From: Denitrovibrio acetiphilus DSM 12809
GTDB lineage: Bacteria > Chrysiogenota > Deferribacteres > Deferribacterales > Geovibrionaceae
DNA: 64,000 nt
Direction: 5' to 3'
NCBI RefSeq assembly: GCF_000025725.1
Contig: NC_013943.1
Span: 310,001 to 374,000 of the forward strand
Positions 53,817 through 62,363 of this stretch are shown here, piece after piece. The notes beneath the pieces are model-generated. The model saw only the letters and a program-made list of their open reading frames with translations. It was not told the origin of the DNA and did no database searches. Positions within the stretch are counted from its first letter, which is position 1. Every line of letters starts with the position of its first letter. The translations under genes were made by a program, and so were the position numbers.

Positions 53817-55324
53817 TTGTATTGTTATGTATGACGGCACTTGGGTGCGTTGCGAAACAAATCGACGCTCCCGAAAATGTCAGTCTTATTCCGAATGTGG
53901 AAAGCCCTCCTTCTCCTGCCCCAAAGCTTCTTTCGCCCCCGCCTCCGGTTTACAAAACAGAAATAGCAGAATACGACCCAATGGACGATACCTATGTGAC
54001 TCTTGACTCTGTGGAGGAGTCCCTTTCGTCCATACTATACATGATCGCATCCGAAGCCGGACTGAACCTCATCATAAGTCCTGACATTAATGTTAAGAAC
54101 CCTTTCACTATAACTGTCAATAATATGCCTGCAAGGGACGCTCTCGACATAATTGCTGAAAATACCGGTATATATTATGAAGTGACAGGTAGTTCTCTGA
54201 AAATGCTTGGCAGTGTTACCAAAACATTCAAGTTTCCGTATGTTAGGATGAAGACAACACAGAATTCAGAAATAGGCGGTGATGTTTTCGGTTCCGCAGA
54301 AGCAAACCTTCGCGGGGATTATTCTCTGAAATATGAAAACCTGCCTGAGTCCAGTGACGTACAGACTCAGATCATCAACAGCGTTCATGCCATTATTTTT
54401 GCAGGGGAAACAGAAGATATCCTTGGGTCAAGAGTGGGCGAGACGAACGCCATCGGCTCTGGCAGCGGTCATTTCAGGGGAGCTGAGGGTTATATATTCA
54501 ACAGGTTCACAGGCATTCTCAAAGTTACCACCACTCCTAAAAAGATGAAAATTGTCAGCAGCTATATGGAAGATGTGATACGGGAGCTCAACAAACAGGT
54601 TCTCATTGAGGCAAAGCTTGTGGAGGTTACGCTGAATGATACCAGTGCCTACGGCATAAACTGGCGTGGAACGGCTGACGGAAAGTCCATAGGGCTTAGT
54701 CTTGGTACGGACGGAGGTGCTGCTGTTCTGCCGGGCGGGCTGACTGCTGTGGGCGCAATATCCAGCTTTGACTACAGTGACTGGTTTGCTTTCATGGCGG
54801 CATACGGACGTGTGGAGTCGGTGGGAAACCCACGCATACGGGTGATGAACGGTCAGAGTGCCATGATAACATCCGGTCAGCTAAAGCCATTCTGGGAGAT
54901 GGAGCGGGAGACGGACGATGACACAGATGATGTTACAGTCACTTACACACGGGTAACTGTCCTGGACGGAATTATGCTTGGTGTTACCCCCCATGTTAAA
55001 GAGGACGGCACGATTACTCTTAATATTGTGCCTGTGTTTTCTGATGTGGAAGAAACTCCTGAGCAGCAGCTTGATGAGAACGGTGTGGTTGTAGCCAGCT
55101 ATCCGAACATTAATCTTAAGGAAGCGGGAACTGTGCTGAACCTTGAAAGCGGCTCGACAGTTGTGATGGGCGGGCTGATAAGCAATGTTGAAACCGAAGA
55201 CGAAACAAAGGTTCCTCTGCTCGGGGATGTTCCTTTTCTCGGGTATCTTTTTAAATCTAAATATAAATATACGCAAAAAAGAGAACTGGTGATTTTTCTG
55301 ACTGCCACCATTATCAGCGGGTAA
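53795..55324 (+). CDS. Secretin (MshL/PilQ/GspD family) lipoprotein
   Basis: The 509-residue protein has a lipobox 'MTALGC' near residue 18, so it is probably anchored in the outer membrane by lipid. An STN/N0-like domain ('LTIISPDINVKNPFTITVNN' region near 90-130) is followed by the secretin C-domain with 'VLIEAKLVEVTLNDTSAYGI', 'NPRIRVMNGQSAMITSG', 'MLGVTPHVKEDGTITLNIVP' and 'GLISNVETEDETKVPLLGDV', ending in the transmembrane barrel ('KRELVIFLTATII'). It is nearer to the MSHA secretin MshL than to GspD in size. Secretion pore of the locus. Confidence 0.92.
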   Translation: MAICRLLIVLLCMTALGCVAKQIDAPENVSLIPNVESPPSPAPKLLSPPPPVYKTEIAEYDPMDDTYVTLDSVEESLSSILYMIASEAGLNLIISPDINVKNPFTITVNNMPARDALDIIAENTGIYYEVTGSSLKMLGSVTKTFKFPYVRMKTTQNSEIGGDVFGSAEANLRGDYSLKYENLPESSDVQTQIINSVHAIIFAGETEDILGSRVGETNAIGSGSGHFRGAEGYIFNRFTGILKVTTTPKKMKIVSSYMEDVIRELNKQVLIEAKLVEVTLNDTSAYGINWRGTADGKSIGLSLGTDGGAAVLPGGLTAVGAISSFDYSDWFAFMAAYGRVESVGNPRIRVMNGQSAMITSGQLKPFWEMERETDDDTDDVTVTYTRVTVLDGIMLGVTPHVKEDGTITLNIVPVFSDVEETPEQQLDENGVVVASYPNINLKEAGTVLNLESGSTVVMGGLISNVETEDETKVPLLGDVPFLGYLFKSKYKYTQKRELVIFLTATIISG

Positions 55325-55327
55325 AGG

Positions 55328-56473
55328 ATGAGTGCTATTTTGAATAGCCTGAAAAGGCTCAGGACAAATTCAGCCGGCAGTCTGCTGCCCCTTTTATGGA
55401 TATCGAAGACTGCAAAGAAGCAGTCAAGCAGCATAAGCACTTTGCTTTTGATATTATTGGCTGTTTCACTGACGGTATTTGCCATGACATTTTTTATTGA
55501 TTCAGGTCAGGGAAACTATAATAATCTAATACTGAATAAAATCGTGAGTGCAGATACCGGGAGATCCGGAGCGGATACGGGCAGAGTTTATCTGAGCGAG
55601 GAAGAATTGCTTGAGAGGATTAATGAGGCCGTAGACAAGGCTCTCGCTGAAAGGGATGCGGAGCTTTCCCGGAAGCTGAATGGTATCAGAGATGTAAATG
55701 TCCGGCGTTTGTCTGTAATAGAAGCACTCCCTGCACAGGCAGGGGAACAGGCGAGCGGTGGTGATAGTTTACGGGCTGAAGTGCAGACCGCAAAAGCGTC
55801 AGTTCAGAAAACTGAATATGAACATTTCAATGCTGCTCCACCGGAAGCTGATTCACACAAAAAAAAGACAGACAGTAAAGTTCATTACAATGCGCTGCTG
55901 GGTATGAGCGACAGAGCTTTTGAAAAAGGTAATTATCAGAAGTCCGCAGAGAACCTGACCAAAGCTCTGCAAATGAGAGAAACAAAAATGTCGGTGCTGA
56001 AACTTGTCAGAGTTAAGCTCGCTATGGGAAAACCGGAAGAGGTTAACAGAGTCCTCGAAGCTTATCCTGATACAGTTGATGACAAGCTGATAGCCTCGGC
56101 TGCTTCTTATGCCGGGAGCGTGGGATACAACGCTTATGCTCTGAATCTGATCGACAGTTATGCCGGAGTCTTTTCAGGAAGTTCGGCCTTGTACTACTCT
56201 GCCGGACAGATATACGAAGATCTAAAGAACTATCCTATGGCAGAGAGTGCTTATTCTGAAGCGGTTCGGCTAAGTCCTTTTGATTCATATTATAAATATG
56301 CCTATGCGCGTATCCTTGATATTAATGAAAAACATGAAGATGCTCTGAAAGAATATTCGGATATAAGTGAGTCTGCGTCAGATAAGACCATCCTCATACA
56401 ATCAAGGAAGAGGGCTGAAATTCTGGAAGCTTATCTGACGGGAATCAGGGCTCGGAATGACGAAAACTTCTGA
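55328..56473 (+). CDS. TPR-containing membrane protein, MshN-like
   Basis: The 381-residue protein starts 'MSAILNSLKRLR', a motif shared with MshN/GspB-type proteins, followed by a membrane helix (about 37-58), a coiled-coil linker and TPR repeats from about 185 on ('AFEKGNYQKSAENLTKALQM', 'IYEDLKNYPMAESAYSEAVR'). MshN works with the MshL secretin in MSHA pilus biogenesis. It follows the secretin by 3 nt and ends convergently inside the MFS gene by 29 nt. Confidence 0.68.
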   Translation: MSAILNSLKRLRTNSAGSLLPLLWISKTAKKQSSSISTLLLILLAVSLTVFAMTFFIDSGQGNYNNLILNKIVSADTGRSGADTGRVYLSEEELLERINEAVDKALAERDAELSRKLNGIRDVNVRRLSVIEALPAQAGEQASGGDSLRAEVQTAKASVQKTEYEHFNAAPPEADSHKKKTDSKVHYNALLGMSDRAFEKGNYQKSAENLTKALQMRETKMSVLKLVRVKLAMGKPEEVNRVLEAYPDTVDDKLIASAASYAGSVGYNAYALNLIDSYAGVFSGSSALYYSAGQIYEDLKNYPMAESAYSEAVRLSPFDSYYKYAYARILDINEKHEDALKEYSDISESASDKTILIQSRKRAEILEAYLTGIRARNDENF

Positions 56474-57602
56474 AGACAGTGATAATAAAAATAAATGCTG
56501 TGGCGGCTGCGACAAGCTGAAAGTTGAAATTAACTCTGTGCACATCGGCTGCTTTTGCTATTGTATCCATTACTATAGGTGAGAAAAACTGACCGATGAA
56601 TATGGATAGGGTAACTGCTGATGTGGCTGCTACATTATTGCCCTTTGCCGCTTCTGTTGCCTTGACCATAATATACGGTATGGACATACTCAGGGTATAT
56701 CCGTTTGCTATCATGGCTAAGTTGACTGCTGCCACAGAGCTTGTAAAGCCAAGAAGCAGATGACATATGAGCATGGAAAAGGCTATTGAAGGTACGTAGA
56801 CACGTCCAAGTTTTTTTCTGACTTTTGCAACTGTGAGCCCAAGAAGCATCGCTGTTCCTGTTGAGAATGCCATAGCGTATCCCGCTTCTTTCGGACCTCC
56901 CAGCCCTGCGGAGGCAAGATATACTGCGATATTGGTAGGTATAGTGTAAAACCCCAGAAACACCAGAAAGCCTGGGAGTGCTTTTATATATACCTCAAGA
57001 GGCAGTTTAAGTCTTGGTGCCTTTTTGTCAAAATTCTTTGTCTGTTCCGGTTCTTTAATGAAAAGCATAGCAATTATGAAAACCGGTATCCCCATAGCAT
57101 AAACAAGGAAAGCGTACCGCCAGTTTATGGATGCCAGCAGTCCGGAAGAAAATGTTGCGAGAATTCCGCCGAAATTCGCAAAAGCGGCATTGTACCCCAT
57201 CATGCGCATCCGCTTTTCTCCATGAAAGAAGTCTGCTATCAGAGCTGCTGCAACAGGCATTATGATACCGACAGCAACGCCCAGAACTGCTCTGGAGGCA
57301 AGAAGCATATAGATATCTGTTGCAAAGAAAGCCCAGCAGCCTGAAACGGTATAGATTGCTACCCCTGCAAGAGCAAGATTTTTCTTAGATATTCCGCCGG
57401 AGAATTTCCCGATACAATAGGATGTGGGGATAATAAAGACAGCGGGCAGGGTAAGGATCATTTTTATGAGTGTCGGCTGGGCACCCTTTATGCTGTTCTG
57501 AATATCTGCAAGTGCAGGAGACACAGCGGCTCCCGCCATTATTGTCAGTAGAGAAAGTGATAGTATTCCGAAGGAGAGGAGAGGTTTATTGTTACTCTGC
57601 AT
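56445..57602 (-). CDS. MFS transporter
   Basis: The 385-residue protein has 12 predicted helices and MFS motifs ('SYCIGKFSGGISKKNLALAG' in loop 2-3, 'ASRAVLGVAVGIIMPVAAAL' in helices 4-5, 'MGYNAAFANFGGILATFSSG'). It resembles drug/H+ antiporters of the Bcr/EmrD-type size class; substrate unknown. The ATG at 57602 is chosen because it overlaps the end of the hemerythrin gene by 11 nt; the frame is open 11 codons further up. Confidence 0.85.
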   Translation of the reverse strand: MQSNNKPLLSFGILSLSLLTIMAGAAVSPALADIQNSIKGAQPTLIKMILTLPAVFIIPTSYCIGKFSGGISKKNLALAGVAIYTVSGCWAFFATDIYMLLASRAVLGVAVGIIMPVAAALIADFFHGEKRMRMMGYNAAFANFGGILATFSSGLLASINWRYAFLVYAMGIPVFIIAMLFIKEPEQTKNFDKKAPRLKLPLEVYIKALPGFLVFLGFYTIPTNIAVYLASAGLGGPKEAGYAMAFSTGTAMLLGLTVAKVRKKLGRVYVPSIAFSMLICHLLLGFTSSVAAVNLAMIANGYTLSMSIPYIMVKATEAAKGNNVAATSAVTLSIFIGQFFSPIVMDTIAKAADVHRVNFNFQLVAAATAFIFIITVFRSFRHSEP

Positions 57603-57999
57603 TGCTTCTGAGGTATGCAGCCAGTCTGAGGTCATAGCCCATTATATGTTCTACAAACCACACCTGAAGCAGAGTTGTGAGCTCATCTTCCACGCGTTCA
57701 GAATTGCCTGAAGATATAAGTTTTTTATAGCAGGCCATAAGAGTATTCACAATATTTCTGTGTGCAGACATATGCTCTTTCAAGTCAGGGTAGCCGCTCT
57801 TTCTCATAAGTTCTTCTTCAGTGCTGAAATGGAAACGGACATATTTTACAAGATAGTTCAGGGTGCGCACGGTTATTTCGTGGCTGAACTCTCTGCTTAT
57901 GCTGTCAAAGAAGTTATTGATGTGTTCAAATAGTTCTTTGTGCTGTTCGTCAATTGTTGCGTTACCACTTTCAAGCGATGATGTCCATACTGCTTTCAT
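57592..57999 (-). CDS. Bacteriohemerythrin
   Basis: The 135-residue four-helix protein carries all seven diiron ligands at the classical spacing: His20, His57, Glu61, His76, His80, His118 and Asp123. It binds O2 reversibly or senses it; in anaerobes it may protect or deliver oxygen. GGAGGG precedes the ATG. The MFS transporter gene overlaps its end, so they are probably cotranscribed. Confidence 0.95.
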   Translation of the reverse strand: MKAVWTSSLESGNATIDEQHKELFEHINNFFDSISREFSHEITVRTLNYLVKYVRFHFSTEEELMRKSGYPDLKEHMSAHRNIVNTLMACYKKLISSGNSERVEDELTTLLQVWFVEHIMGYDLRLAAYLRSNAE

Positions 58000-58052
58000 C
58001 GGCCCTCCGGAGCTATAGATACTAAATATTACGTTATATTTGTTACAGAGCT

Positions 58053-58391
58053 TTACTTATTATTATCGTCGTGACAGTTGCGGCATGTATCCAGAGGCGC
58101 ATGATTACCGTTTTGAGGCCATTGGTTGTGACACTGGAAACAATCATTACCACACTTCTCCGAACCGCCCCCACCAAGCTGAAAAATCTGTTCGCTTACC
58201 GGCTTGTGGCACTGAATGCATGTAGTCAATGCCAGATGGTCTTTGTCCCCTTCGAGCTGTGGGTGACATGTCATGCAGTCACCTGCACATCCTGCGTGGG
58301 CCGCTATGGTAAGAGCTGCCACAGCAAAGACTGTACAGAGTCCAGCAGCAATTCTCCCCTTTTTTTCAGCGACACGTTTGAACCATCCCAT
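58053..58391 (-). CDS. Periplasmic tetraheme c-type cytochrome
   Basis: The 112-residue precursor has a signal peptide (about 1-33, 'GLCTVFAVAALTIAAHA') and four CxxCH heme sites: C39-H43, C58-H62, C84-H88 and C103-H107. Extra His residues (52, 97 region) could give bis-His ligation. It is a small multiheme electron carrier. AAGGAG precedes the ATG. Its first 88 nt overlap the 3' end of hemW in another frame. Confidence 0.92.
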   Translation of the reverse strand: MGWFKRVAEKKGRIAAGLCTVFAVAALTIAAHAGCAGDCMTCHPQLEGDKDHLALTTCIQCHKPVSEQIFQLGGGGSEKCGNDCFQCHNQWPQNGNHAPLDTCRNCHDDNNK

Positions 58392-59395
58392 GATAAAAGC
58401 TCCTTTTCTGACAGGTCAGAAAACAAATTATATATTTTTTCCTTTAGTTCTGCATTAACATTCGTACATATTTTTTCAGCGTCCAGCCCTTTTGCCAGTC
58501 GCAGCCCGAACACAATCTCTTCCAGAGCGGTTTGCGGAGGCTCTGTGATCTCTGTTTCCGCATATTCCTTCGGAGAATGAATATACTCAGGCAGATTGTC
58601 GGATTTGCCTCTGAGTATGCGCTTGCCATCTTCGTAGCTGAGTGACCATGCAGAAGAACCTATGCCGTCATATTCACCAAGCATCCAGTAGTTTATATTA
58701 TGCATGCTCTCATGTCCGGGTCTTGCAAAATTTGATATTTCATATTTTACATATCCTGCATTTTCAAGTTCGTCACGTACAACCATAAAGTCTGTTGCGT
58801 CAGCATCTCCCTCTTTGAGGAACTCTGTATCAAAGCTGTATGTGTATGCAGAAATATGTTCAGGATTTAATGCTATTAGGTCTTTGAGTGTTTTATAAGT
58901 GCTCTCAAACTGTGTGCCGGGTATATCATACATCATGTCAAGGCTGACATCAGTGTCCGGACAGAGCTTACGCACCATGTCGTAAGAGTGGAATATATCG
59001 CTCGCTGAGTGTATCCTTGTCAGCTTTTGCAGTACATCGTCAGAGGTACTCTGGCACCCTATACTTACCCGTGAAAACTTATAAAAATCCACTATCCTGC
59101 AAAACTCTTTATCAATACTTTCCGGATTTGCTTCAATAGTGCTCTCTTTAAAATCCCATCTGCATGTTATTGAAACAGCGTCCAGAAATGAAGCAAGGAG
59201 CTTTCTGTCTGCTGTTGACGGTGTTCCTCCGCCAATATACAGCGTTTCGTAAGCATGTTTTTTCCTGCTTCGCAGATCAGATATCAGGGCTTTGAAATAG
59301 TCCGCCTGTGTGTCATAGCAGTCTGTCTCAGAGTAGAACCCGCAGTATGCACACTTGTTTCTGCAAAATGGCAGATGGACATAAAGACCTTTCAC
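58304..59395 (-). CDS. hemW: HemW-like radical SAM protein (heme chaperone)
   Basis: The 363-residue protein has the radical SAM cluster motif 'CRNKCAYCGF', with HemW features 'TLYIGGGTPSTADRKLL', 'EANPESIDKE', 'RVSIGCQSTSDDVLQKLTRIH', and 'ISAYTYSF'. HemW proteins bind heme and may insert it into respiratory enzymes; they are not true coproporphyrinogen oxidases. The start is GTG at 59395 and lies 3 nt after the stop of the candidate selenoprotein. The end 'KKRGELLLDSVQSLL' is the normal family C-terminus, so the 88-nt overlap with the tetraheme cytochrome appears genuine. Confidence 0.93.
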   Translation of the reverse strand: MKGLYVHLPFCRNKCAYCGFYSETDCYDTQADYFKALISDLRSRKKHAYETLYIGGGTPSTADRKLLASFLDAVSITCRWDFKESTIEANPESIDKEFCRIVDFYKFSRVSIGCQSTSDDVLQKLTRIHSASDIFHSYDMVRKLCPDTDVSLDMMYDIPGTQFESTYKTLKDLIALNPEHISAYTYSFDTEFLKEGDADATDFMVVRDELENAGYVKYEISNFARPGHESMHNINYWMLGEYDGIGSSAWSLSYEDGKRILRGKSDNLPEYIHSPKEYAETEITEPPQTALEEIVFGLRLAKGLDAEKICTNVNAELKEKIYNLFSDLSEKELLSWDGSNVSLKKRGELLLDSVQSLLWQLLP

Positions 59396-59398
59396 CTT

Positions 59399-59563
59399 TC
59401 ACTTTTCCTCTTTATCCTTCTTTTTTTCATTCTTTTTCATCTTTTTGTATCGATCCTCGATACTGCAGCTGTCTGCTCCGATGCCTCAGCCGCCGCCTGG
59501 TTTCAGCCTTGCCATAACTATGACAAAGACAATGAACAGGATAAGTCCGATATAATCTTCCAT
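59399..59563 (-). CDS. Candidate selenoprotein: small membrane protein with in-frame TGA
   Basis: From an ATG at 59563 with AGAGGG upstream, the frame encodes a membrane helix ('YIGLILFIVFVIVMARL') and GGG, reaches TGA at 59488-59486, then stays open for 28 more codons (GIGADSCSIEDRYKK, then a Lys/Glu-rich tail) to a TGA at 59401-59399, one codon before the hemW GTG. The other two frames of the tail have stops. Read as Sec, the protein is 54 residues with Sec26 and Cys33. A bSECIS-like hairpin follows the TGA. The alternative is a 25-residue peptide ending in GGG with the tail as coincidence. Function unknown; the neighbourhood (hemW, tetraheme cytochrome) suggests redox or heme work. Confidence 0.55.
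59447..59463 (-). promoter_or_regulatory. Candidate bacterial SECIS hairpin
   Basis: On the minus strand GTATCG pairs perfectly with CGATAC around the 5-nt loop AGGAT. The loop begins 28 nt after the TGA (59488-59486), within the 16-37 nt range described for bacterial SECIS elements. The second loop base is G, as required among the first two positions. The hairpin is inside the coding region, as bacterial SECIS elements are. Confidence 0.5.
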
Positions 59564-59578
59564 AAATCCCTCTTACAA

Positions 59579-61669
59579 TTATTGAACGAGACCTTCTACA
59601 GGTCTGCCGTCAATAAAGTATTTATATGATATTCTGTCAGTCATTTTTGGAATATAGTTTCCGTTAATGCAGATGTTCAGTTTTTCGGAGCTCTTTTCGA
59701 ATAATAGGTTTATCTCACCTTTGCTGTTGTTTTGTAATATACCATTTTTAACAAATCCTACCAGTGGATAAATGTCAAGGGGGCTGGTGTTGTAATGCCT
59801 TTTGATGTCACCGGTGATGCTCAGTTCGAATCCGGTGAGGGATTTACCAGGGTAAGAGAACACTGCTTCATAGCAGTAGTCGGGGGTTCCGTCCGCTCCC
59901 GGCTTGTTTCTGTCGCCGATGAGATCCTTCGCTTTTTCGGCTTTGTTTATGAATACGAAAGGACGGACGGTTTTTACTTTCTGATCATTTTTTGAGTATT
60001 CTGTTATTATTATGTACGGCTTTAATGAGTCGTACTGGGATTTTTCAGTAGAGAAATTATGGTTTCCATAGCTGCCTGCTTCCGGTACTCCGCCGATGGC
60101 AACAGATCCGCCATCTTTTAAAAGAACATCTGTAATATCTATCTCCTGGCTGTACGGCTCTTCGCTGGGGTATATCTGACCTGCGTACTGACTGTTGCCT
60201 AGGTAGTTTTGTGTTCCGTCTTGCAGAACGTCATACTTAAATATCGAGATGCGCCCCCGCTGGTTATCCGGCAGGTGGGTTAAGACAAGCTTGGCAGAGA
60301 TATGCTTTATCGGATCGAGCTTAAGTGCCTCTCTGTTCGGAGATATATAGATCATTGCGTTTGAGTCGCGTCCTGCACCGATGTTCAGAATGTTGTCTGA
60401 GGAGCGGAGAAGTTTTCCGTTGAAATCAACTGCATAAGTTTTAATATCCGCAGTTTTATCGGTAAGAATAACTTTCCTTTCAACAGGTCTGTAGCCACCG
60501 GTATCAGCATTGAAGCTGCCGCCGCCGCCTGTTCCTGTCCATTTGCCTTCAAGTGTTCCGTTTTTGCGGGTTGCGTTGAAAACCTGCTCACATCCGAAAT
60601 CAGTACCCGCCCTTTTGCAGTCGAGGGTGAGTGTTATCCCGTCTTCTGTTGATTCCCCTTTGATCGGGTAGCTCTGATAACCTTTGGATGTATTTACATA
60701 GGCAGTTCCAAAGACCTTTGTGCCTGCTGTTTCAAGGTTCCATATCTGTTTTCTGGTCTTTCCGCTGGTGTCATAAATCATAGCACTCTCAAAGAAACCA
60801 CCCTTGAACATGGTCATTTTAGAAGCCTGATCGTAGTCAAGGTAGAAAGTTGCTCCAAGCTCTATGTCGTCTATGCCGTCAAGCATTATAGAATGTTTAA
60901 AGTTGCCTTCGCTGTCTGTCAGAAAGCTGTCTCCGGTTTCGAGAATATTTACAGTGGCAGCCGGCAGAGGATCAAGTTCTTTGGTAAAAACTTTTCCGCT
61001 CACAGTGATGCTTGCAGGAAAATCAGTGGTAAATGCAAGCTGTTTGGTCTGAAGCTCATACCCTTCGGCAGACACTTCCAGAGTGAGCTTTTTTATCAGG
61101 TACATGTCAGTGTTATCAAGGATGAATTTATCAAGAGCTTCGTTAACAGGGTTTGCAATGTCCATCAATGCGAAGCCGTCATTTGCGTGCATCCAGACAA
61201 CAAAAGTTTTATTTATAAAAACGAGATAAAAATCTGCATCGTTGATGTAGCCTGATTTCGGGTAGATGAAGAAAAGCCCGCGTTCCCCGAAACGCACCTG
61301 CTGGCTCCTGTTTTTAGGCGCATCTTTGGTTAGTTCATGGAAATACATTGAAGCGTCCACAAAGTTATTAAAGGAGTATAGAGCGATATTGGTTTCAAAC
61401 TGCCCCTTGCGGATGATATTCATCATCTTTTTTGATTTGCCGGAATAAAATGAATAGGTTGTTGAATATACCGTGTGATTGTCCTCAGTTTTCTTTTTGA
61501 CACCTGTGTTCAGCCAGAGCTCAGCTCCTCCGTCAAGGTCGGTGACCTTTGGGAAAAATGCACGTACCTGCATTTCAGAAACAGGAGCGGCGTAGGCGTA
61601 GCCCGTTGTGAGTATTAGAAGTGAAATGAAGATTAACAGCTCGCCGGTGAGTATTTTTATAATTTTCAT
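59579..61669 (-). CDS. Large secreted protein, unknown function
   Basis: The 696-residue protein has a signal peptide (about 1-28, 'ILTGELLIFISLLILTTGYA' then YAAPVSE). It is not a recognised enzyme. A beta-sandwich region near 220-290 ('SITVSGKVFTKELDPLPAAT', 'VNILETGDSFLTDSEGNFKHS') looks like a carboxypeptidase-regulatory-like domain. The rest is beta-rich with Gly-rich turns ('GKWTGTGGGGSFNADTGG'). It probably works outside the inner membrane. I chose the ATG at 61669 because AAAGG lies upstream; the frame extends to 61765. It lies upstream of the selenoprotein-hemW run, 15 nt before the ATG at 59563, so it may head that operon. Confidence 0.7.
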   Translation of the reverse strand: MKIIKILTGELLIFISLLILTTGYAYAAPVSEMQVRAFFPKVTDLDGGAELWLNTGVKKKTEDNHTVYSTTYSFYSGKSKKMMNIIRKGQFETNIALYSFNNFVDASMYFHELTKDAPKNRSQQVRFGERGLFFIYPKSGYINDADFYLVFINKTFVVWMHANDGFALMDIANPVNEALDKFILDNTDMYLIKKLTLEVSAEGYELQTKQLAFTTDFPASITVSGKVFTKELDPLPAATVNILETGDSFLTDSEGNFKHSIMLDGIDDIELGATFYLDYDQASKMTMFKGGFFESAMIYDTSGKTRKQIWNLETAGTKVFGTAYVNTSKGYQSYPIKGESTEDGITLTLDCKRAGTDFGCEQVFNATRKNGTLEGKWTGTGGGGSFNADTGGYRPVERKVILTDKTADIKTYAVDFNGKLLRSSDNILNIGAGRDSNAMIYISPNREALKLDPIKHISAKLVLTHLPDNQRGRISIFKYDVLQDGTQNYLGNSQYAGQIYPSEEPYSQEIDITDVLLKDGGSVAIGGVPEAGSYGNHNFSTEKSQYDSLKPYIIITEYSKNDQKVKTVRPFVFINKAEKAKDLIGDRNKPGADGTPDYCYEAVFSYPGKSLTGFELSITGDIKRHYNTSPLDIYPLVGFVKNGILQNNSKGEINLLFEKSSEKLNICINGNYIPKMTDRISYKYFIDGRPVEGLVQ

Positions 61670-61835
61670 AATATGACCTTTCTGTTTTATTGATAATGTG
61701 GGGACGCTAAAGTTCTGCGTAATATAACTTTGCATATAATTGCACATAGTTAAACCTTGGCGCAAGACATAAGCAACATATTGCCGTCAGGTCGTGATAT
61801 GCATAATAACCTGATGTTTGTTATAAACTTGTAAG

Positions 61836-61864
61836 TTGACACGCAGATATGATAGTTATAGTAT
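61836..61864 (+). promoter_or_regulatory. Candidate promoter of the ArsR-type gene
   Basis: TTGACA (61836-61841) and TAGTAT (61859-61864) are separated by 17 nt, about 30 nt upstream of the ATG. TATAGT overlaps the -10. No palindromic ArsR operator was clear. Confidence 0.55.
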
Positions 61865-61895
61865 AGCTGAACGATTGTACACGTGAGGATATGTT

Positions 61896-62243
61896 ATGAC
61901 TGACGATATATTTCAGATATCTGAACCCCATGAGGATCTTCTGTCTGAACTCAGAGGGAAGATGCTTTCTGACGATTCGCTGAAAGATCTGGCGGACACA
62001 TTCAAGCTTTTATCAGATTTCACAAGGGTGAAGATCCTTTATGTGTTGTCCCTCTCTGAACTTTGTGTTCAGGACATTTCCGAACTGACAGGGGTCTCCC
62101 AGTCTGCTGTGTCACATCAGCTTCGTATATTGCGCAACTCCCGTCTCGTCAGCTGGAAGAAAACCGGCAAACAGGTCTTTTACAGCCTAAACAGTGATGC
62201 TGTACGTGCCCTGATAGAAAAGGGTATGGAGCACAGTGTTTAA
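61896..62243 (+). CDS. ArsR/SmtB-family transcriptional regulator
   Basis: The 115-residue winged-helix repressor has the ArsR core 'DLADTFKLLSDFTRVKILYV', 'SELCVQDISELTGVSQSAVSHQLRILRNS' (split: SELCVQDISELTGVSQSAVS) and wing 'KTGKQVFYSL'. Cys57 lies in the place of the ELCVCD metal site but the second Cys is Gln; the C-terminal helix keeps Asp101 and His113 of the SmtB Zn site. The inducer metal is therefore unclear. AGGA precedes the ATG. No metal pump or resistance gene follows; instead the gene end is duplicated downstream. Confidence 0.9.
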   Translation: MTDDIFQISEPHEDLLSELRGKMLSDDSLKDLADTFKLLSDFTRVKILYVLSLSELCVQDISELTGVSQSAVSHQLRILRNSRLVSWKKTGKQVFYSLNSDAVRALIEKGMEHSV

Positions 62244-62257
62244 GGCACAGGATGTGC
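62192..62257 (+). repeat. Direct repeat copy 1 (end of the ArsR-type gene)
   Basis: These 66 nt cover the last 17 codons of the ArsR-type gene and the hairpin GGCACA-GGA-TGTGCC after its stop. They recur at 62364-62429 with 3 mismatches. Confidence 0.9.
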
Positions 62258-62354
62258 CTCATGGAGCGAACCGCAGGTTTCAGCGTAATGAGAGCAAAGC
62301 GTGACTTTGTTATGTTTTGCGATAGATACAATTCTTTAGGACAAAGAATTGTAT
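62244..62354 (+). repeat. Array of short hairpins after the ArsR-type gene
   Basis: Four inverted repeats lie in a row: GGCACA-GGA-TGTGCC (62243-62257 region), GAACC-GCA-GGTTTC (near 62267-62280), CAAAG-CGTGA-CTTTG (near 62295-62309) and a perfect 12-bp stem, 62326-62337 with 62343-62354, loop AGGAC. The last one is followed by TTTGCTT and could be a weak terminator. The array sits between the two copies of the duplicated gene end. Confidence 0.7.
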
Positions 62355-62363
62355 TTGCTTAAT

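Noticed and set aside
59255-59629. Plus-strand reading frames opposite hemW and the candidate selenoprotein
   Set aside because: They lack ribosome-binding sites, have low-complexity Phe/Leu-rich translations and are explained as shadows of the minus-strand genes.
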